Assembly: GCA_002753185.1 (NCBI GenBank)
Contig: PDZX01000001.1
Location: forward strand, 62,001 to 126,000
From: Magnetococcales bacterium WMHbin3
Lineage (GTDB): Bacteria; Pseudomonadota; Magnetococcia; Magnetococcales; Magnetaquicoccaceae
Direction of reading: 5' to 3'
Length of the DNA: 64,000 nucleotides
The stretch's first letter is position 1. Each line of letters starts with the position of its first letter. The position numbers and the translations under genes are program-made. Below, piece after piece: positions 34,244 to 44,000 of the stretch. Below the pieces are notes generated by a model. It saw nothing but the letters and a program-made list of their open reading frames with translations, was not told the origin of the DNA and did no database searches.

Positions 34244-36433
34244 TCACTTGAAGCGGAAGTGCTTGGCCCCGTCCCAGTTTTCGGGCGGCGGGGATTGCAT
34301 GAAGTGCATGCAGCGCTGCCGATAGAGGTTGCCCAACCCGGAGTTGGGGGAGTGGGCGAGCAGAACCCGGCAGGCCTCCAGCGCCTTGCTCCATTGCCTG
34401 GCTTGATAGAACACGAAGATCGGCGCCCACAGCGACAGTTCCGCGAGCTGGTGATCGGTGACCAGCAGGTGTCGCGGACCTTCCCGCAGGCCGAGCAGTT
34501 CGTACAGGGGCACCGGCTGGGTGGCGCCCTTGGGCACGGCCAGGTCCACCTGACGGGTGACGAACTCCGGTTCGAGGCGCTTGGCCACCGCGTCGGTGAT
34601 CAGGATCTGGGTGCCGTAGACCTTGTTGAGTCCCTCCACGCGGGAGGCGAGGTTGACGGCGGCGCCCATGGCGGTGTAATCCATGCGATCCGGCGAGCCG
34701 ATGTTGCCGATGATCACCTCGCCGGTGTGCAGGCCGAAACGGGTGGGCAAGACGGGTTGCCCCCGTTCCTGCCAGACGCGGTTCAGGGCGTTGCTGGCAT
34801 GGGCGCAGGCCAGGGTGGCGATGCACGCCTGGACGGAATGCTGGTCGGTGCGCTGGGGGGCGTTCCAGAAGGCCATGATGGCGTCGCCGATGTATTTGTC
34901 GATGGTGCCCCCGTGTTCGAGGATGGATTTGGTCATCTCCCGCAGATACTCGGAGACCAGGTCGGTGAGTTGTTCCGGGGGGAGGCTTTCGGCCAGGTGG
35001 GTGAAGTTGCCGACATCCGTAAAAAGCAATGTAATTTCTCGACGCTCACTGTGCCGGCCGATGTTTTCGCCGGTGGCGATGAGTTGCCGCACCAGGGCCT
35101 TGGGGACGTATTGGCCGAAAATGTTGAGGGCGTTTTTCATGGCGCCGATGGATTGGGTCAGGGCGCGGATTTCCGTGATATGGGAGTGGACCGGCACCGG
35201 GCCTTCGAGTTGGAACTGTTGGATGCGGCTGGTCTCCTGGGCCAGTTGGCGCAGCTTGCTGGTGAAACGGCGGGAGACCAGCCAGGTGATGGGCAGGGTC
35301 AGCGCCAGGGCGCACAGGGAGAAAAACAGGCCGCGGATGCCGGTATCGGCGATGGGGCCGAGGAACTCGCTGACGGGGACGGTGACCGCGATCATGGTTT
35401 CCCTGGCGTAGCGTTCCGGGAGCGGGGTGATCAGGCCGATGTGTTGCTGGCCGTGGACCGGGAAGATGGTGCCGTTGACCCACGATCCGTTGAGGTGGCG
35501 CGTCACCAGTTCCTCGATGACGGGATTGCGCAGGTCGGTGACCTTGGCGATCTTGAGGGTGGTGGCGCCGGTGAGGTCGTTGACGAAGACCTGCATGGTT
35601 CTGCTTTCGTCCGGATGGACGATCACCTCGCCCTTGCGGTTGAAGAAGAGGATCTGGCTGGAGGGGCTGAACTGCTGGTGTTGCAGGAACTCGGAGAGGT
35701 GGCTCAAGGTGATGTCGATGCCGAAGACGCCGCCGCTCTCCTTGCCCTGGAGGCGATGGGAGAAGGTGATGCCCGGTTTGCGGATGCTGTGGTAGATGTA
35801 GGGATCCGAGACCTTGACGTCGCGGTCGTCCGGGCTGGCAATGAACCAGGGACGTTGGCGGGGATCGAAGGTGGTGGTGTCCGGGGGGTGAGAGCCTGCC
35901 TTGTTGCCTGCCACGTCCAGGAAGCTCCACTGCTTGAACGACGGTTGCCCGGATCGGGCAATGACGGTCAGCACGCCGAAGTGGGCCTGTTCGGGGGGTT
36001 GCAGGGATTGCTTGAAGCGTGGCTGCGAGTCGAGGTTGACCAGTTGCAGGAAGTCGCCGTTGTCGTAGCCGACATACAGGGAGAAGATTTGCGGATACTG
36101 GAGGATGGTTTGGAAGAGGTCGTCCAGGCCGGGGTAGGGGGTGGTTTCGGAGGGGTGTTGCCGCAGGCGTGACTCGGCGCTGAGGATGGTGGCCAGGCTA
36201 TGGATGGGGTCGTGGGTGCGCTGGTAGCGTTCGACGATTTTGTGGTTGACCTCCTGGAGCAGGAGTCGGGCGGAGGCGGTGGCGGTTGCCGCGTTTGCGG
36301 CGTAGTTGTACCAGGTGACGATGCCGACCAGGGTGCAGATGAGCGTCAGAAAGATGGCCGTCAAGCTGGCGTGGAACGAGATGGAGCGGTCTTTCCGGAA
36401 CATTTCAGGGGTGGTCCGGTTGGGGTGCGGCAT
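34244..36433 (-). CDS. Membrane class III adenylate/guanylate cyclase with Cache sensor domain
   Basis: 729 residues. The start at 36433 overlaps the Nudix gene by 29 nt; an ATG at 36403 would give 719 residues. A membrane segment at about 22-44 is followed by a periplasmic double-Cache-like domain (about 50-350: FDPRQRPWFIAS, FGIDITLSHLSEFL), a second membrane segment (about 365-385), a HAMP-like helix and the cyclase domain. The cyclase keeps metal-binding LLFTDVGNFTHLAE and YIGDAIMAFW plus the transition-state region DYTAMGAAVNLASRVE. A C-terminal TPR-like tail follows. It should make cAMP (or cGMP) in response to an extracytoplasmic ligand. Three cyclic-nucleotide-binding proteins lie within the window. 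Confidence 0.88.
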   Translation of the reverse strand: MPHPNRTTPEMFRKDRSISFHASLTAIFLTLICTLVGIVTWYNYAANAATATASARLLLQEVNHKIVERYQRTHDPIHSLATILSAESRLRQHPSETTPYPGLDDLFQTILQYPQIFSLYVGYDNGDFLQLVNLDSQPRFKQSLQPPEQAHFGVLTVIARSGQPSFKQWSFLDVAGNKAGSHPPDTTTFDPRQRPWFIASPDDRDVKVSDPYIYHSIRKPGITFSHRLQGKESGGVFGIDITLSHLSEFLQHQQFSPSSQILFFNRKGEVIVHPDESRTMQVFVNDLTGATTLKIAKVTDLRNPVIEELVTRHLNGSWVNGTIFPVHGQQHIGLITPLPERYARETMIAVTVPVSEFLGPIADTGIRGLFFSLCALALTLPITWLVSRRFTSKLRQLAQETSRIQQFQLEGPVPVHSHITEIRALTQSIGAMKNALNIFGQYVPKALVRQLIATGENIGRHSERREITLLFTDVGNFTHLAESLPPEQLTDLVSEYLREMTKSILEHGGTIDKYIGDAIMAFWNAPQRTDQHSVQACIATLACAHASNALNRVWQERGQPVLPTRFGLHTGEVIIGNIGSPDRMDYTAMGAAVNLASRVEGLNKVYGTQILITDAVAKRLEPEFVTRQVDLAVPKGATQPVPLYELLGLREGPRHLLVTDHQLAELSLWAPIFVFYQARQWSKALEACRVLLAHSPNSGLGNLYRQRCMHFMQSPPPENWDGAKHFRFK

Positions 36434-37019
36434 GGGCGTGACGCAGGGCCTCCCGGTTGAGGAGCAGCCATTGCATGGCCAGCACGGCGATGGCCGAGTC
36501 GAGGGTATGGTCGTGGAGCCATTGGCTTGCGGTGGCGAAGGGGACGAGGAGGGGTTGGATGTCCTCGTCTTCGGTCGTCAGGCCGCCGCCGCCCTCCGGG
36601 GGGCATGAGGAGTCGAACAGGCCGCAGAAGAGGTGGATGCGTTCGCTGCTGCCGCTGGGGCTTAGGAAAAAGGTGCGGACGTGGCGCAGGTCGGTGAGGT
36701 GCCAACCGGTCTCTTCCAGGACCTCGCGGCGCGCGACCGCTGCGGGGTTGGTTTCCTTGCCGCAGGAGCCGGCGACGATTTCGACGATCCAGCCCGACTC
36801 CTGGCGCATCAGGGGGCCGAGGCGGAACTGGCGGATCAGGCCCACCTGATCGTGTTGCGGGTCATAGAGGATCACGGCGGCGGCGTCGCCCCGTTCCAGG
36901 ATTTCCAGTTCCACCTCGCGGCTCATGTGGCCGTCGAATCGTTGGTAGCGCAGGCGGGTTTTCAGCAGGCGAAAGAATCCCCGATAGAGTTCATCTGTGC
37001 GCAGCAGTTCGATATTCAT
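36405..37019 (-). CDS. Nudix hydrolase (ADP-ribose pyrophosphatase-like)
   Basis: 204 residues from ATG 37019; the longer frame begins with TTG. The Nudix box reads GSCGKETNPAAVARREVLEETGW, which keeps REVLEETG but has Thr at the first glutamate position of the GX5E part. The preceding WIVEIVAG is typical of ADP-ribose pyrophosphatases (NudF), as is the GGLTTEDEDI region after the box. Likely reaction: hydrolysis of ADP-ribose or a related nucleotide sugar. It lies 18 nt downstream of a small gene and overlaps the cyclase gene, so the three probably form one operon. Confidence 0.8.
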   Translation of the reverse strand: MNIELLRTDELYRGFFRLLKTRLRYQRFDGHMSREVELEILERGDAAAVILYDPQHDQVGLIRQFRLGPLMRQESGWIVEIVAGSCGKETNPAAVARREVLEETGWHLTDLRHVRTFFLSPSGSSERIHLFCGLFDSSCPPEGGGGLTTEDEDIQPLLVPFATASQWLHDHTLDSAIAVLAMQWLLLNREALRHAHAAPQPDHP

Positions 37020-37037
37020 GGATCCAGTCAACCGGTT

Positions 37038-37241
37038 CTAAAAGAAGGTGCGTCGTTCCAGCCAGATCTTGTCTTGGAAGTAGTCCAGCACGCCGTTCAC
37101 GCGGCGTTTCTGGGTCTCGTCCATGGGATCGGATTGGGGCAGGCCATCCAGTTCCAGGCGGGCGAGGAATTCATCATACACGATCGGAACGGTTTGCAGC
37201 ATGTTTATTTTGTTTTGGAGCGTATCGGTTCCGGCGCCCAT
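37038..37241 (-). CDS. Small protein of unknown function
   Basis: 67 residues beginning MGAGTDTLQNKINMLQ. The ATG at 37241 has AGGGAG about 9 nt upstream. It is acidic to neutral, helical and soluble, with no known family. A sigma-54-like sequence lies on the minus strand at 37302-37287, 46 nt upstream of the start. First gene of the probable operon with the Nudix hydrolase and the cyclase. Confidence 0.55.
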   Translation of the reverse strand: MGAGTDTLQNKINMLQTVPIVYDEFLARLELDGLPQSDPMDETQKRRVNGVLDYFQDKIWLERRTFF

Positions 37242-37286
37242 GTTGGTGACTCCCTGGTTGGAGTGAAAAACGGATGTTAGTGAAAA

Positions 37287-37302
37287 TTCAATTCTTGTGC
37301 CA
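37287..37302 (-). promoter_or_regulatory. Weak sigma-54-like promoter for the 37241 gene
   Basis: Minus-strand TGGCACAAGAATTGAA matches the -24 element fully but has GA where the -12 GC should be. Distance to the start codon (46 nt) is right. Reported because it mirrors the plus-strand site. Confidence 0.3.
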
Positions 37303-37610
37303 ACAGGAAAAACGAATAAAATAAAGATGTTATTTTGTCCACGGTCGTGGCCGGGGTGGTTCGGGCGGCAGATCTTGCCTGCTGCAACCGGCATGGAATA
37401 TGCGTGATTCATCCTGTCGGACGATTGCGCCGATAAGGATATTGACGGGTTGAGGCATGGTCTTGCATGATTCCGGGGCTGGACAGCGTATCGAGACGGG
37501 TTTCCCTTCTCGGCGCGCCAGCCCATCGGGATCCTGGGGATGGGGGGCGGCGAGGTATCGTTTCTTGACACATTCCCTGGAATTGCTTGAAAAAATTTTA
37601 TATAATGGCA

Positions 37611-37626
37611 TGGCACGGGGAATGCT
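37611..37626 (+). promoter_or_regulatory. Sigma-54-like promoter for the 37681 gene
   Basis: TGGCACGGGGAATGCT fits TGGCACG-N4-TTGCW with one mismatch in the -12 element; the invariant GG (37612-37613) and GC (37624-37625) are 10 nt apart. The predicted transcript start near 37637 would leave a leader of about 45 nt. Confidence 0.5.
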
Positions 37627-37680
37627 TTGTCCCTTTTCGCTCAAGTCTAGGATTCACCAGCGATGCGAGGAGAGGGAAAG

Positions 37681-37857
37681 ATGGCCAATTTGCGGATTGT
37701 TGTCAGTCAGCGGGATTACAAGATCCTGGATGAGGATGCCCATCGTTTGATCTGTGAGGGGATATCCAGTTACCGGCGGGCGCTGATGCTGTACGAGCGT
37801 CTGATCCGTTTGCAGGAAGGCGAGCTTGCCTGGCCTTCGGCGGGTTTTGCACCATGA
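37681..37857 (+). CDS. Small protein of unknown function
   Basis: 58 residues beginning MANLRIVVSQRDYK. The start is fixed by GAGGAGAGGGAAAG just upstream; an in-frame ATG at 37663 would place that site inside the gene. It looks like a short beta-helix-helix protein, with a central helix-forming YRRALMLYERLIRLQEGE. No family is recognised. It lies behind a sigma-54-like promoter and 13 nt before the cyclic-nucleotide-binding gene, so the two are likely one operon. Confidence 0.55.
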   Translation: MANLRIVVSQRDYKILDEDAHRLICEGISSYRRALMLYERLIRLQEGELAWPSAGFAP

Positions 37858-37870
37858 TCCGGAGTAACTG

Positions 37871-38545
37871 ATGCGTGAGATCGAGGGATTGGATGTCGGC
37901 GACTTGAGGTCGATTTTCGACAGGATCGATTTTTTCGCCTTTTTTTCGCCAGAGGAGTTGGATGCGCTGATCGGTTCGCATCTGCATGTCGTGGCCTATG
38001 ATGTGGGGGAGTATCTGATCAAGGAGGGGAGTGCCGACGAGCGGAGTCTGTTTTTTCTGTTGTCGGGTGGGGCGAGCGTGGTCAAGCGTGGGGCGCGCTT
38101 TCCGTTGGTTTCCTTGCATCCGGGGGATTTTTTCGGGGAGGTCTCCTTTCTCACGGAGCGGGTGCGCACCACGAACGTGATCGTGCATCCCCCGGATCGG
38201 CGGGACGAGGGGGGGGGCGATGAGGTGCCGTGGCGTGGGGTGGATCAGGCGGCCACGGTGGTGCTGCGTTTTGCGCCGGAGTTGATGGCCGATATGGAGA
38301 TCGGGCTGAGGATCAAGTTCAAGGATTTGATCATAGGGCATTTATCCGATCGGGTGGATGCCACGCACGAGCAGGTGGTGCGTTTGACCGGGCAGGATCC
38401 CATGTTGACCGTGGATCCGGAGTTGGAGCGGGAGTTGCGGGAGTGGAATCGTTCCCTGGAGGAGCGGGAGCGGACCAAGGATCGTCTGATTGCGCAGTTG
38501 GCGGAATTTCTGGATGAGTTGAACCGTTGTTTGGTGATGGAGTAA
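37871..38545 (+). CDS. Cyclic-nucleotide-binding domain protein with insertion and C-terminal helix
   Basis: 224 residues; GGAG lies 6 nt before the ATG. The cyclic-nucleotide-binding domain spans about 15-160. The phosphate-binding cassette is HPGDFFGEVSFLTERVRTTNVI, with the key Glu and Arg present. An insert of about 25 charged residues (HPPDRRDEGGGDEVPW) follows the cassette and is absent from the two paralogues at 48276 and 58176. A C-terminal coiled-coil-like helix (about 185-220) replaces any DNA-binding domain, so it is not a CRP-type regulator. It may sense cAMP made by the cyclase encoded 1.5 kb away. Confidence 0.75.
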   Translation: MREIEGLDVGDLRSIFDRIDFFAFFSPEELDALIGSHLHVVAYDVGEYLIKEGSADERSLFFLLSGGASVVKRGARFPLVSLHPGDFFGEVSFLTERVRTTNVIVHPPDRRDEGGGDEVPWRGVDQAATVVLRFAPELMADMEIGLRIKFKDLIIGHLSDRVDATHEQVVRLTGQDPMLTVDPELERELREWNRSLEERERTKDRLIAQLAEFLDELNRCLVME

Positions 38546-38572
38546 TTTATAATTTTTTATGGAGATTTTTGT

Positions 38573-38615
38573 CGTTTCTGACTTACGTTAATTGAATTAT
38601 CGTAAATCAGAAACG
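38573..38615. repeat. 15-bp inverted repeat between convergent genes (cyclic-nucleotide protein and rdrB)
   Basis: CGTTTCTGACTTACG (38573-38587) pairs with CGTAAATCAGAAACG (38601-38615), one mismatch, 13-nt loop. A T-run precedes and an A-run follows it on the plus strand, the opposite of a normal intrinsic terminator on either strand. It may still act as a transcript-end stem for both genes. Confidence 0.65.
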
Positions 38616-38624
38616 CAAAAAAAT

Positions 38625-41045
38625 TCAGGGATTTTCCAAGAAGCGATACGTTTGCGCATTGACCGCCAATCTCTCGATCTGCTCCATGGCCTCGTTGGCC
38701 GAGAGATGGAATTCACGGGTCAAGGTCTCGTAGACATGGGCGTATTCGTTGCGCAGGTTGGTGGCGAAGATGCCGGGGTCGTCGGTGGCCAGACACACCG
38801 CCGGGAGATGATCCCGCTCCAGGCCCTCCTGAATCCCCAGCCAGCGCCAGAGATGGTGCTCCTTGTGGGAATGGTAGAAACTGATGCGGACGTTGCTGGT
38901 GGGCATGGACTCGATGACGATCTCCTTCTCGTGCAGGATCTTGAGCAGGTTGGTCTGCATGCGTTGCAGGATCTCCTTGTTGAAACGCCGGTCATGCAAA
39001 TCGACGGTTTTCCATTGGTCGCCACGCGAGACGACATGAGGAAGGTGGTATTGCAAAAAGCGAAAGAATGCCGATGGGTTCTCTTTTTTCGCCTGCTCGA
39101 TCCTTTCCCATTCCTCCTGGGCGCGGAACTCCAGACCATCCATGTTCTCGCGTTCGGGAAAACAGGCGATCAAGGGATCCAGGCGACGCAGCTTCCACGC
39201 CTCCCACAGGGTGGAGGGGAGCACGGGGTCACCAAAAACCTCCAGGGCCAGGCTCTCGATCTCATCGCGAATGGAGGCAGGGGCCTCCTGGCCGCCGTTG
39301 TTTTCCTGTCCCAACAGGAAACGGGCGAACAGCAGATTGTCCAGCACGTCCTGCTTGGAGATGGGGATGGAGGGTTGCATGGTCGTCAACCACAATTCCG
39401 GGTCGATCCCCACCGCCGTGGCATGGCCGATGCGGTTGCCACGTCCCAGATCCAGGAACATCACGGCCTCGTAAATGGCCCGCATGCCGGAGAGGAGATG
39501 GACGAAATCCTCGCCGACGTGGTAGGTGAAATGCACAAAACCCGCGCGCCGGAAGCGCCGGTAGAGGGGCGCGAACACCTCCGGACCGGCGTAGAGTTCG
39601 TTGTTGGCCGCGTCGATGCCGGTCCAGTGATGTTTCAACAATCGGGAATCGCGCCGAACCGCGAGCAATGACCGCGCCGTCCGCTCCAGACTGGTGCGCA
39701 GCCCTTGATGCCGCACGCCGAGCTTCATGCATTGGTCCTGCCCGGCTTTGTCCGGCTTTTTGATGAAATGGGCGATCAGACGCAATTGCAATTTTTTGGG
39801 ATTGGGGAGTTGCTGGTCATTGAAGAAATCGATTGGACCTTTTCCCTGGAATTGCGCATACCCTGAAAAAATTTTTTTCAACAGTTCGACATTCTCCCGA
39901 TAGCTCTCCCTGGGGGCGAAACGGCCTTCCAGATAGGAGATGTCCCGACCGCGATTGCCGATCAACTGAAAAAATCTGGCCTTGTACTCTTTTTCCGAAC
40001 TGGAGCGCAGCTCGTTGTTAGCGAAATTTTCGAATTGATCGAAGCCGAACTGTTCCTGCTGCTGCACCATGAAGCGGTGGAAAAATCCCCACAGCAGCAG
40101 GTAGAGGTGGTAGGCACGGACCATCACCTCGTCGTGGCACATGGAGAAAAAATGGCACATGTGGACATGGAACATCCCTTCCAGGATGGTGGAGGGGTGG
40201 CACGCAAAGGCAGTGTCGATCCGGGAGAGGGGATGATACCAGGGGAGGACCAGATCCGGATCCATGAAAGGCATGGCCTTCAGGTTGCGCATCCGATCGA
40301 ATCCGGCCCTTGTCAGCCGCTTTCTGCGATAGAGATGGAGGATCATGGCCTCCCGCAGGCAGGCTGCCAGACGCAGGCGGTCGAAGATCTCCTTGGGTTC
40401 GATCCCCGGCTCCACCTGATCGAACTGCTGGCGGACGATGGGGTTGTCCAGGGCGGTGCGGAACTCCCGATAGAAGGCATTGCAATCCTCCAGGGCATTC
40501 AGCCAGACCCGGTCGGGTTCCGTGGTGCCGTTGAGGTGCATGTGGAGTTCCATCAGCCCGTGTGTGCGGATATGCCGTTCCAGTTGGGGAATGAAAGGCG
40601 AGGGGAGGGTGGTCCGGCAGAGGTTCGGGTTCAGATACGCGTCGCCGTAGCGGAGCATCTCCTCCCAGTCGAATCCCGGCGCACCGAATCGGTCGAAGAG
40701 GACGAAGGCCACCAGGGGCAGGGCGGGGATGCGTGTCAGGATGCCCTGCCAGGTGTCCAATACGTGTGGTTGGACATGGACAACCGGCCCGCGGGTCTCC
40801 AGGTACTCCTCCGTGACCCGGCGCAAGGTTTGCCACAGGACGGGGGCGAGATCGGGTGTTATTGGCAGGGTCTGGTGGCCGAGATTGGTGAAAAAATGGT
40901 CCGGCCGCCTGAAATCGATGTTGCGTTCGATCAGATGGAGACGGGCACGGATCTGGGCGACGGTGGGCTGCCTGCCGCGCAGATAGTCGCGCAGGCTTTC
41001 CGTGTCCGCAAGGAGTTGGCGCAGGATCAGGGATGAGGAGACCAC
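38625..41045 (-). CDS. rdrB: RdrB-like adenosine deaminase of a RADAR anti-phage system
   Basis: 806 residues, GTG start at 41045 with AAGGGATAAGG just before it, 3 nt after rdrA. The adenosine-deaminase active site is complete but spread over a much longer chain than housekeeping Add: metal ligands H168/H170 in MELHMHLNG, H509 and catalytic E512 in YHVGEDF, H541 in RIGHATAVG, the SMPTSN motif (713-718), and D755/D756 in ATDDPG. About 160 residues precede the first motif and 330 lie between HxH and HVGED. This size and pairing with a large P-loop ATPase match RdrB, which in RADAR deaminates adenosine (adenine nucleotides and RNA have been proposed as targets) on phage infection. A solitary AMP-deaminase-like enzyme is the main alternative. 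Confidence 0.85.
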   Translation of the reverse strand: MVSSSLILRQLLADTESLRDYLRGRQPTVAQIRARLHLIERNIDFRRPDHFFTNLGHQTLPITPDLAPVLWQTLRRVTEEYLETRGPVVHVQPHVLDTWQGILTRIPALPLVAFVLFDRFGAPGFDWEEMLRYGDAYLNPNLCRTTLPSPFIPQLERHIRTHGLMELHMHLNGTTEPDRVWLNALEDCNAFYREFRTALDNPIVRQQFDQVEPGIEPKEIFDRLRLAACLREAMILHLYRRKRLTRAGFDRMRNLKAMPFMDPDLVLPWYHPLSRIDTAFACHPSTILEGMFHVHMCHFFSMCHDEVMVRAYHLYLLLWGFFHRFMVQQQEQFGFDQFENFANNELRSSSEKEYKARFFQLIGNRGRDISYLEGRFAPRESYRENVELLKKIFSGYAQFQGKGPIDFFNDQQLPNPKKLQLRLIAHFIKKPDKAGQDQCMKLGVRHQGLRTSLERTARSLLAVRRDSRLLKHHWTGIDAANNELYAGPEVFAPLYRRFRRAGFVHFTYHVGEDFVHLLSGMRAIYEAVMFLDLGRGNRIGHATAVGIDPELWLTTMQPSIPISKQDVLDNLLFARFLLGQENNGGQEAPASIRDEIESLALEVFGDPVLPSTLWEAWKLRRLDPLIACFPERENMDGLEFRAQEEWERIEQAKKENPSAFFRFLQYHLPHVVSRGDQWKTVDLHDRRFNKEILQRMQTNLLKILHEKEIVIESMPTSNVRISFYHSHKEHHLWRWLGIQEGLERDHLPAVCLATDDPGIFATNLRNEYAHVYETLTREFHLSANEAMEQIERLAVNAQTYRFLENP

Positions 41046-41048
41046 GCC

Positions 41049-44000
41049 TTATCCCTTGGGGTAGATGAGATTGACGATGTACTCCTTGGCCACCTGCAAA
41101 ACCGGGTTGCCCTTTTGCGCCAGGCGATAGTGCCGCATCTTCAGCAGGAATTCCGCCGCGATCTCCTCGGCGATCCTTTCCACGTCCTCGTACTGGAGGC
41201 GTTCCGACTTCAGCCGCCGGAACAATTTGTTCTCCGTCATGAGGTCCAGAAACTCCCGATCCCGGGCCGACAGGGCGAGGCTGGCGTTTCTTTTGCCGGT
41301 ACGTGGCGCTTCGGGTCCCATGCCTGCGGGCGGCGGTTGTTCTTCCGGCGCGCTTTCCGCTTCCGCCGGTTCTTCGCCAGGGAGTGGCATGGTGCGTAGA
41401 TCCATGAAGCGTCTGTCTACAGCGATCAGCACGGAATTGAGCGGATCGAAAAGATTGTCGAAACAGTCTTGACCGTGATAGGTCGGTTTCAGGGCGTTCG
41501 GGTGCAACGAATTGGCGCGCAGAATGAATTGAAACAAGGATCCCGGCTGGGGGTCGTTTTCGACATACAGCCCCCAAACCGGACAGGAGGCGACCCAGTG
41601 GAAAAAGGGGGTCTTGTCCTGCATGATGTCAAAGGAATCGCTTGCATTGGGGGTCTGCGCGACCAAACGGATATTCTTGTAGAATATCTTGTCGGACAAG
41701 GTGGCGTTGCGAAAGACCTCTGCCCGTTCCACGCTCCAGCTCTCTTCGATGAGGATGGCGTTCAGCAAGGCGATGATCTGGCGGTGCAGCAGATGGCCAA
41801 GGTAGATGTGATGGATTTTAAAAAGGTTGTCCTGACTGTCCAGGGTCTGCGTGAAGCGGGTCCATGCCCTGGCCAGCACGACCATCGAGATGCCTTGTTT
41901 CGGGGCGGCTTTGATCCAGTTTTCGATCGCATTGAAAAAGTCCGCATCGCCGGATTCCTCATCGGACGCTTCCGGTTGCTCGAAATCCTCAGGCTCCAAC
42001 TCTTCCGTTGTTGTTGGCGAAGTGTCATCGCTGTCCAACATCTTGAACCAGGGAGTGGTGTAAATGATGGAAGAGAGCCATTTGACAGTGGTCAGCAGGG
42101 TGAATCGTTCGTTGTTGTCGCCCTTGGCGTAATAGATCAATTCGCCAAGAGCGGCAAGCATGGGAAAGATGGAATAGATGGGTATTTTGTTGCCATTCTT
42201 ATTCCGGGTCAGGGTCAAGGGGAGATAGACGGCATAACGATGCCACGAGGAAATGCCGTTGTAAAGATCGCCAAGCCGATTGAAATAGCCCGCCTTCATG
42301 TTTGTCAAAGGATGCTTGACGTCAATGAGGCCATGGAATCTTTTGGCGTAAGAATCCGGGGCTTGCGTGCGGATCCATTCGCTCAACCATGAGGTATCAC
42401 GATTTTGCACAATGAGCGAGTTAGGTATTTGATAAAGGATGGCAATTTGGCGGAAATCCCCATCTTGCCAACTCAAGCGCACTCTTTTATCGCCTTGATT
42501 GAGTGCCCGCAAGGTGACGATGCCTTTGTTCAGGAACTGACGAAAACGACTGCTTTTGTCCGCGCTGCTCAACAGGGCGTGCATGCAAGCCGTTGCCTTG
42601 CGGGCAATGTCGATTGAATAATTATTGTATTTTATGCCAAGAAAATCAATATAATTGTAGAGTGTGATCGGTGAAGCGGAATATTGAGCGATTTGCCAGA
42701 CCGTCTGCGTCAGGGCGATCTTGATGAAATATTTGAAATACAAATCCGGATTCTTGCGGGCGACATGGGTCACCAAAGCGCCCATGGCGATCATTTGGCC
42801 GTCGATCTGACGATCGTTGAATTCGGGACGCAACCGGAAACCGCGTTCCAAGAGATTGTTGTTGACCAGACTGAGCAGCAGGTTGTCCAGGATGTTGGCT
42901 GGATTGGGATGCTTCAGTTCGTTGGGCCGAAAGCCGCCCTGGTCCAGTGGCACGAAGAACATGTCCACCAGATGGCCGTAAAACGCATCGGAGTAACCGG
43001 AGGACTCGCCCCGGTTCTGCAAGGCGGCACGCAGGAAGTTTTGATTGAAACGAATGGATTCTCGGAAAAAATAGCGTTGCAAGGCCAGTTTGTCGTTGGA
43101 ATTGTTGATGCTGAATGCCTGCTGGAAAATGTCGCTGACAAATTGTTCGATACTCCCCTTTCCGTCGTAACACAGATCGTATTTATATAATGTTTCGTCG
43201 AGAGTGATCAATTCGATGCGTCGTTCTGTCTTTAAAACTTTAAGGAGGTACTCCTTTTCAAGATTATTTAACACTTCTAAATATTTTTTATCATTATTAT
43301 CAAATCTGATCAAACCTGAATTGAAATTCAGATATTGATTCTGCCGCACCATGATCGAATAGAGATTGATGTCCCCCGAAAGCACGGCAATGATCTGCGG
43401 GGTGGTCAGGTATTTACGAATCACCTCAAGCAAAGGCCAGCCGGACTTGCAATGGGTGTCGATGTCGTCGAACATCAACAGAAAGGCTTCCTTTTTCAGC
43501 AGCTTCAGACTCAGATTGACAAAACAGTGAAAGCGGAACGCCAATTCGATGCCGGCTTGCACATGGTTCGATTCGGTCTCCATCACCCGATGGGGATCGG
43601 TCCAGTTTTGCGCCTTGAAATCGTTCAGCCCACTGCCATCGAGAATACCCAACCCCTTGGCCAGTTTGTTGAGGGCATTCAACCAGTCTTGATAGGCCCC
43701 ATCCTTGGAACACCAGGAATCGGAGCCTCTGGAGTCATGATCGGTAAGGCATTTATCACGCAATTCCGGCGCTTTCCGATGATCCAATACACGCTGGCGG
43801 ATCAACGTGATGATGTGAAGGAAGGCGTGGCCCTCGCTCGCTTGCAAGGTCGGATCGAGGATTTTTAAAAGATCGATCCTGGTGTTGAGCTTGTTGTTAT
43901 TTTTTATTATTTCAAGCATGCTTAATAAAAATGATGTCTTGCCGCTTCCCCGTGGCCCAGAAATCAGAATTGTATCATGATGGTGAATTGGGTCTAACAG

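Larger units (their letters stand above)
37242..37680. promoter_or_regulatory. 439-bp divergent intergenic region with two sigma-54-like promoters
   Basis: No coding gene is supported here. The region separates two small divergent genes. On the plus strand, TGGCACG-GGGA-ATGCT (37611-37626) gives GG and GC elements 10 nt apart, 55 nt before the 37681 start. On the minus strand, TGGCACA-AGAA-TTGAA (37302-37287) is a weaker match (GA instead of GC) upstream of the 37241 start. Confidence 0.45.

Noticed and set aside
37565-37606. TTGACA and TATAAT as a sigma-70 promoter
   Set aside because: The two boxes are 30 nt apart, far too long; the sigma-54-like site just downstream fits better.
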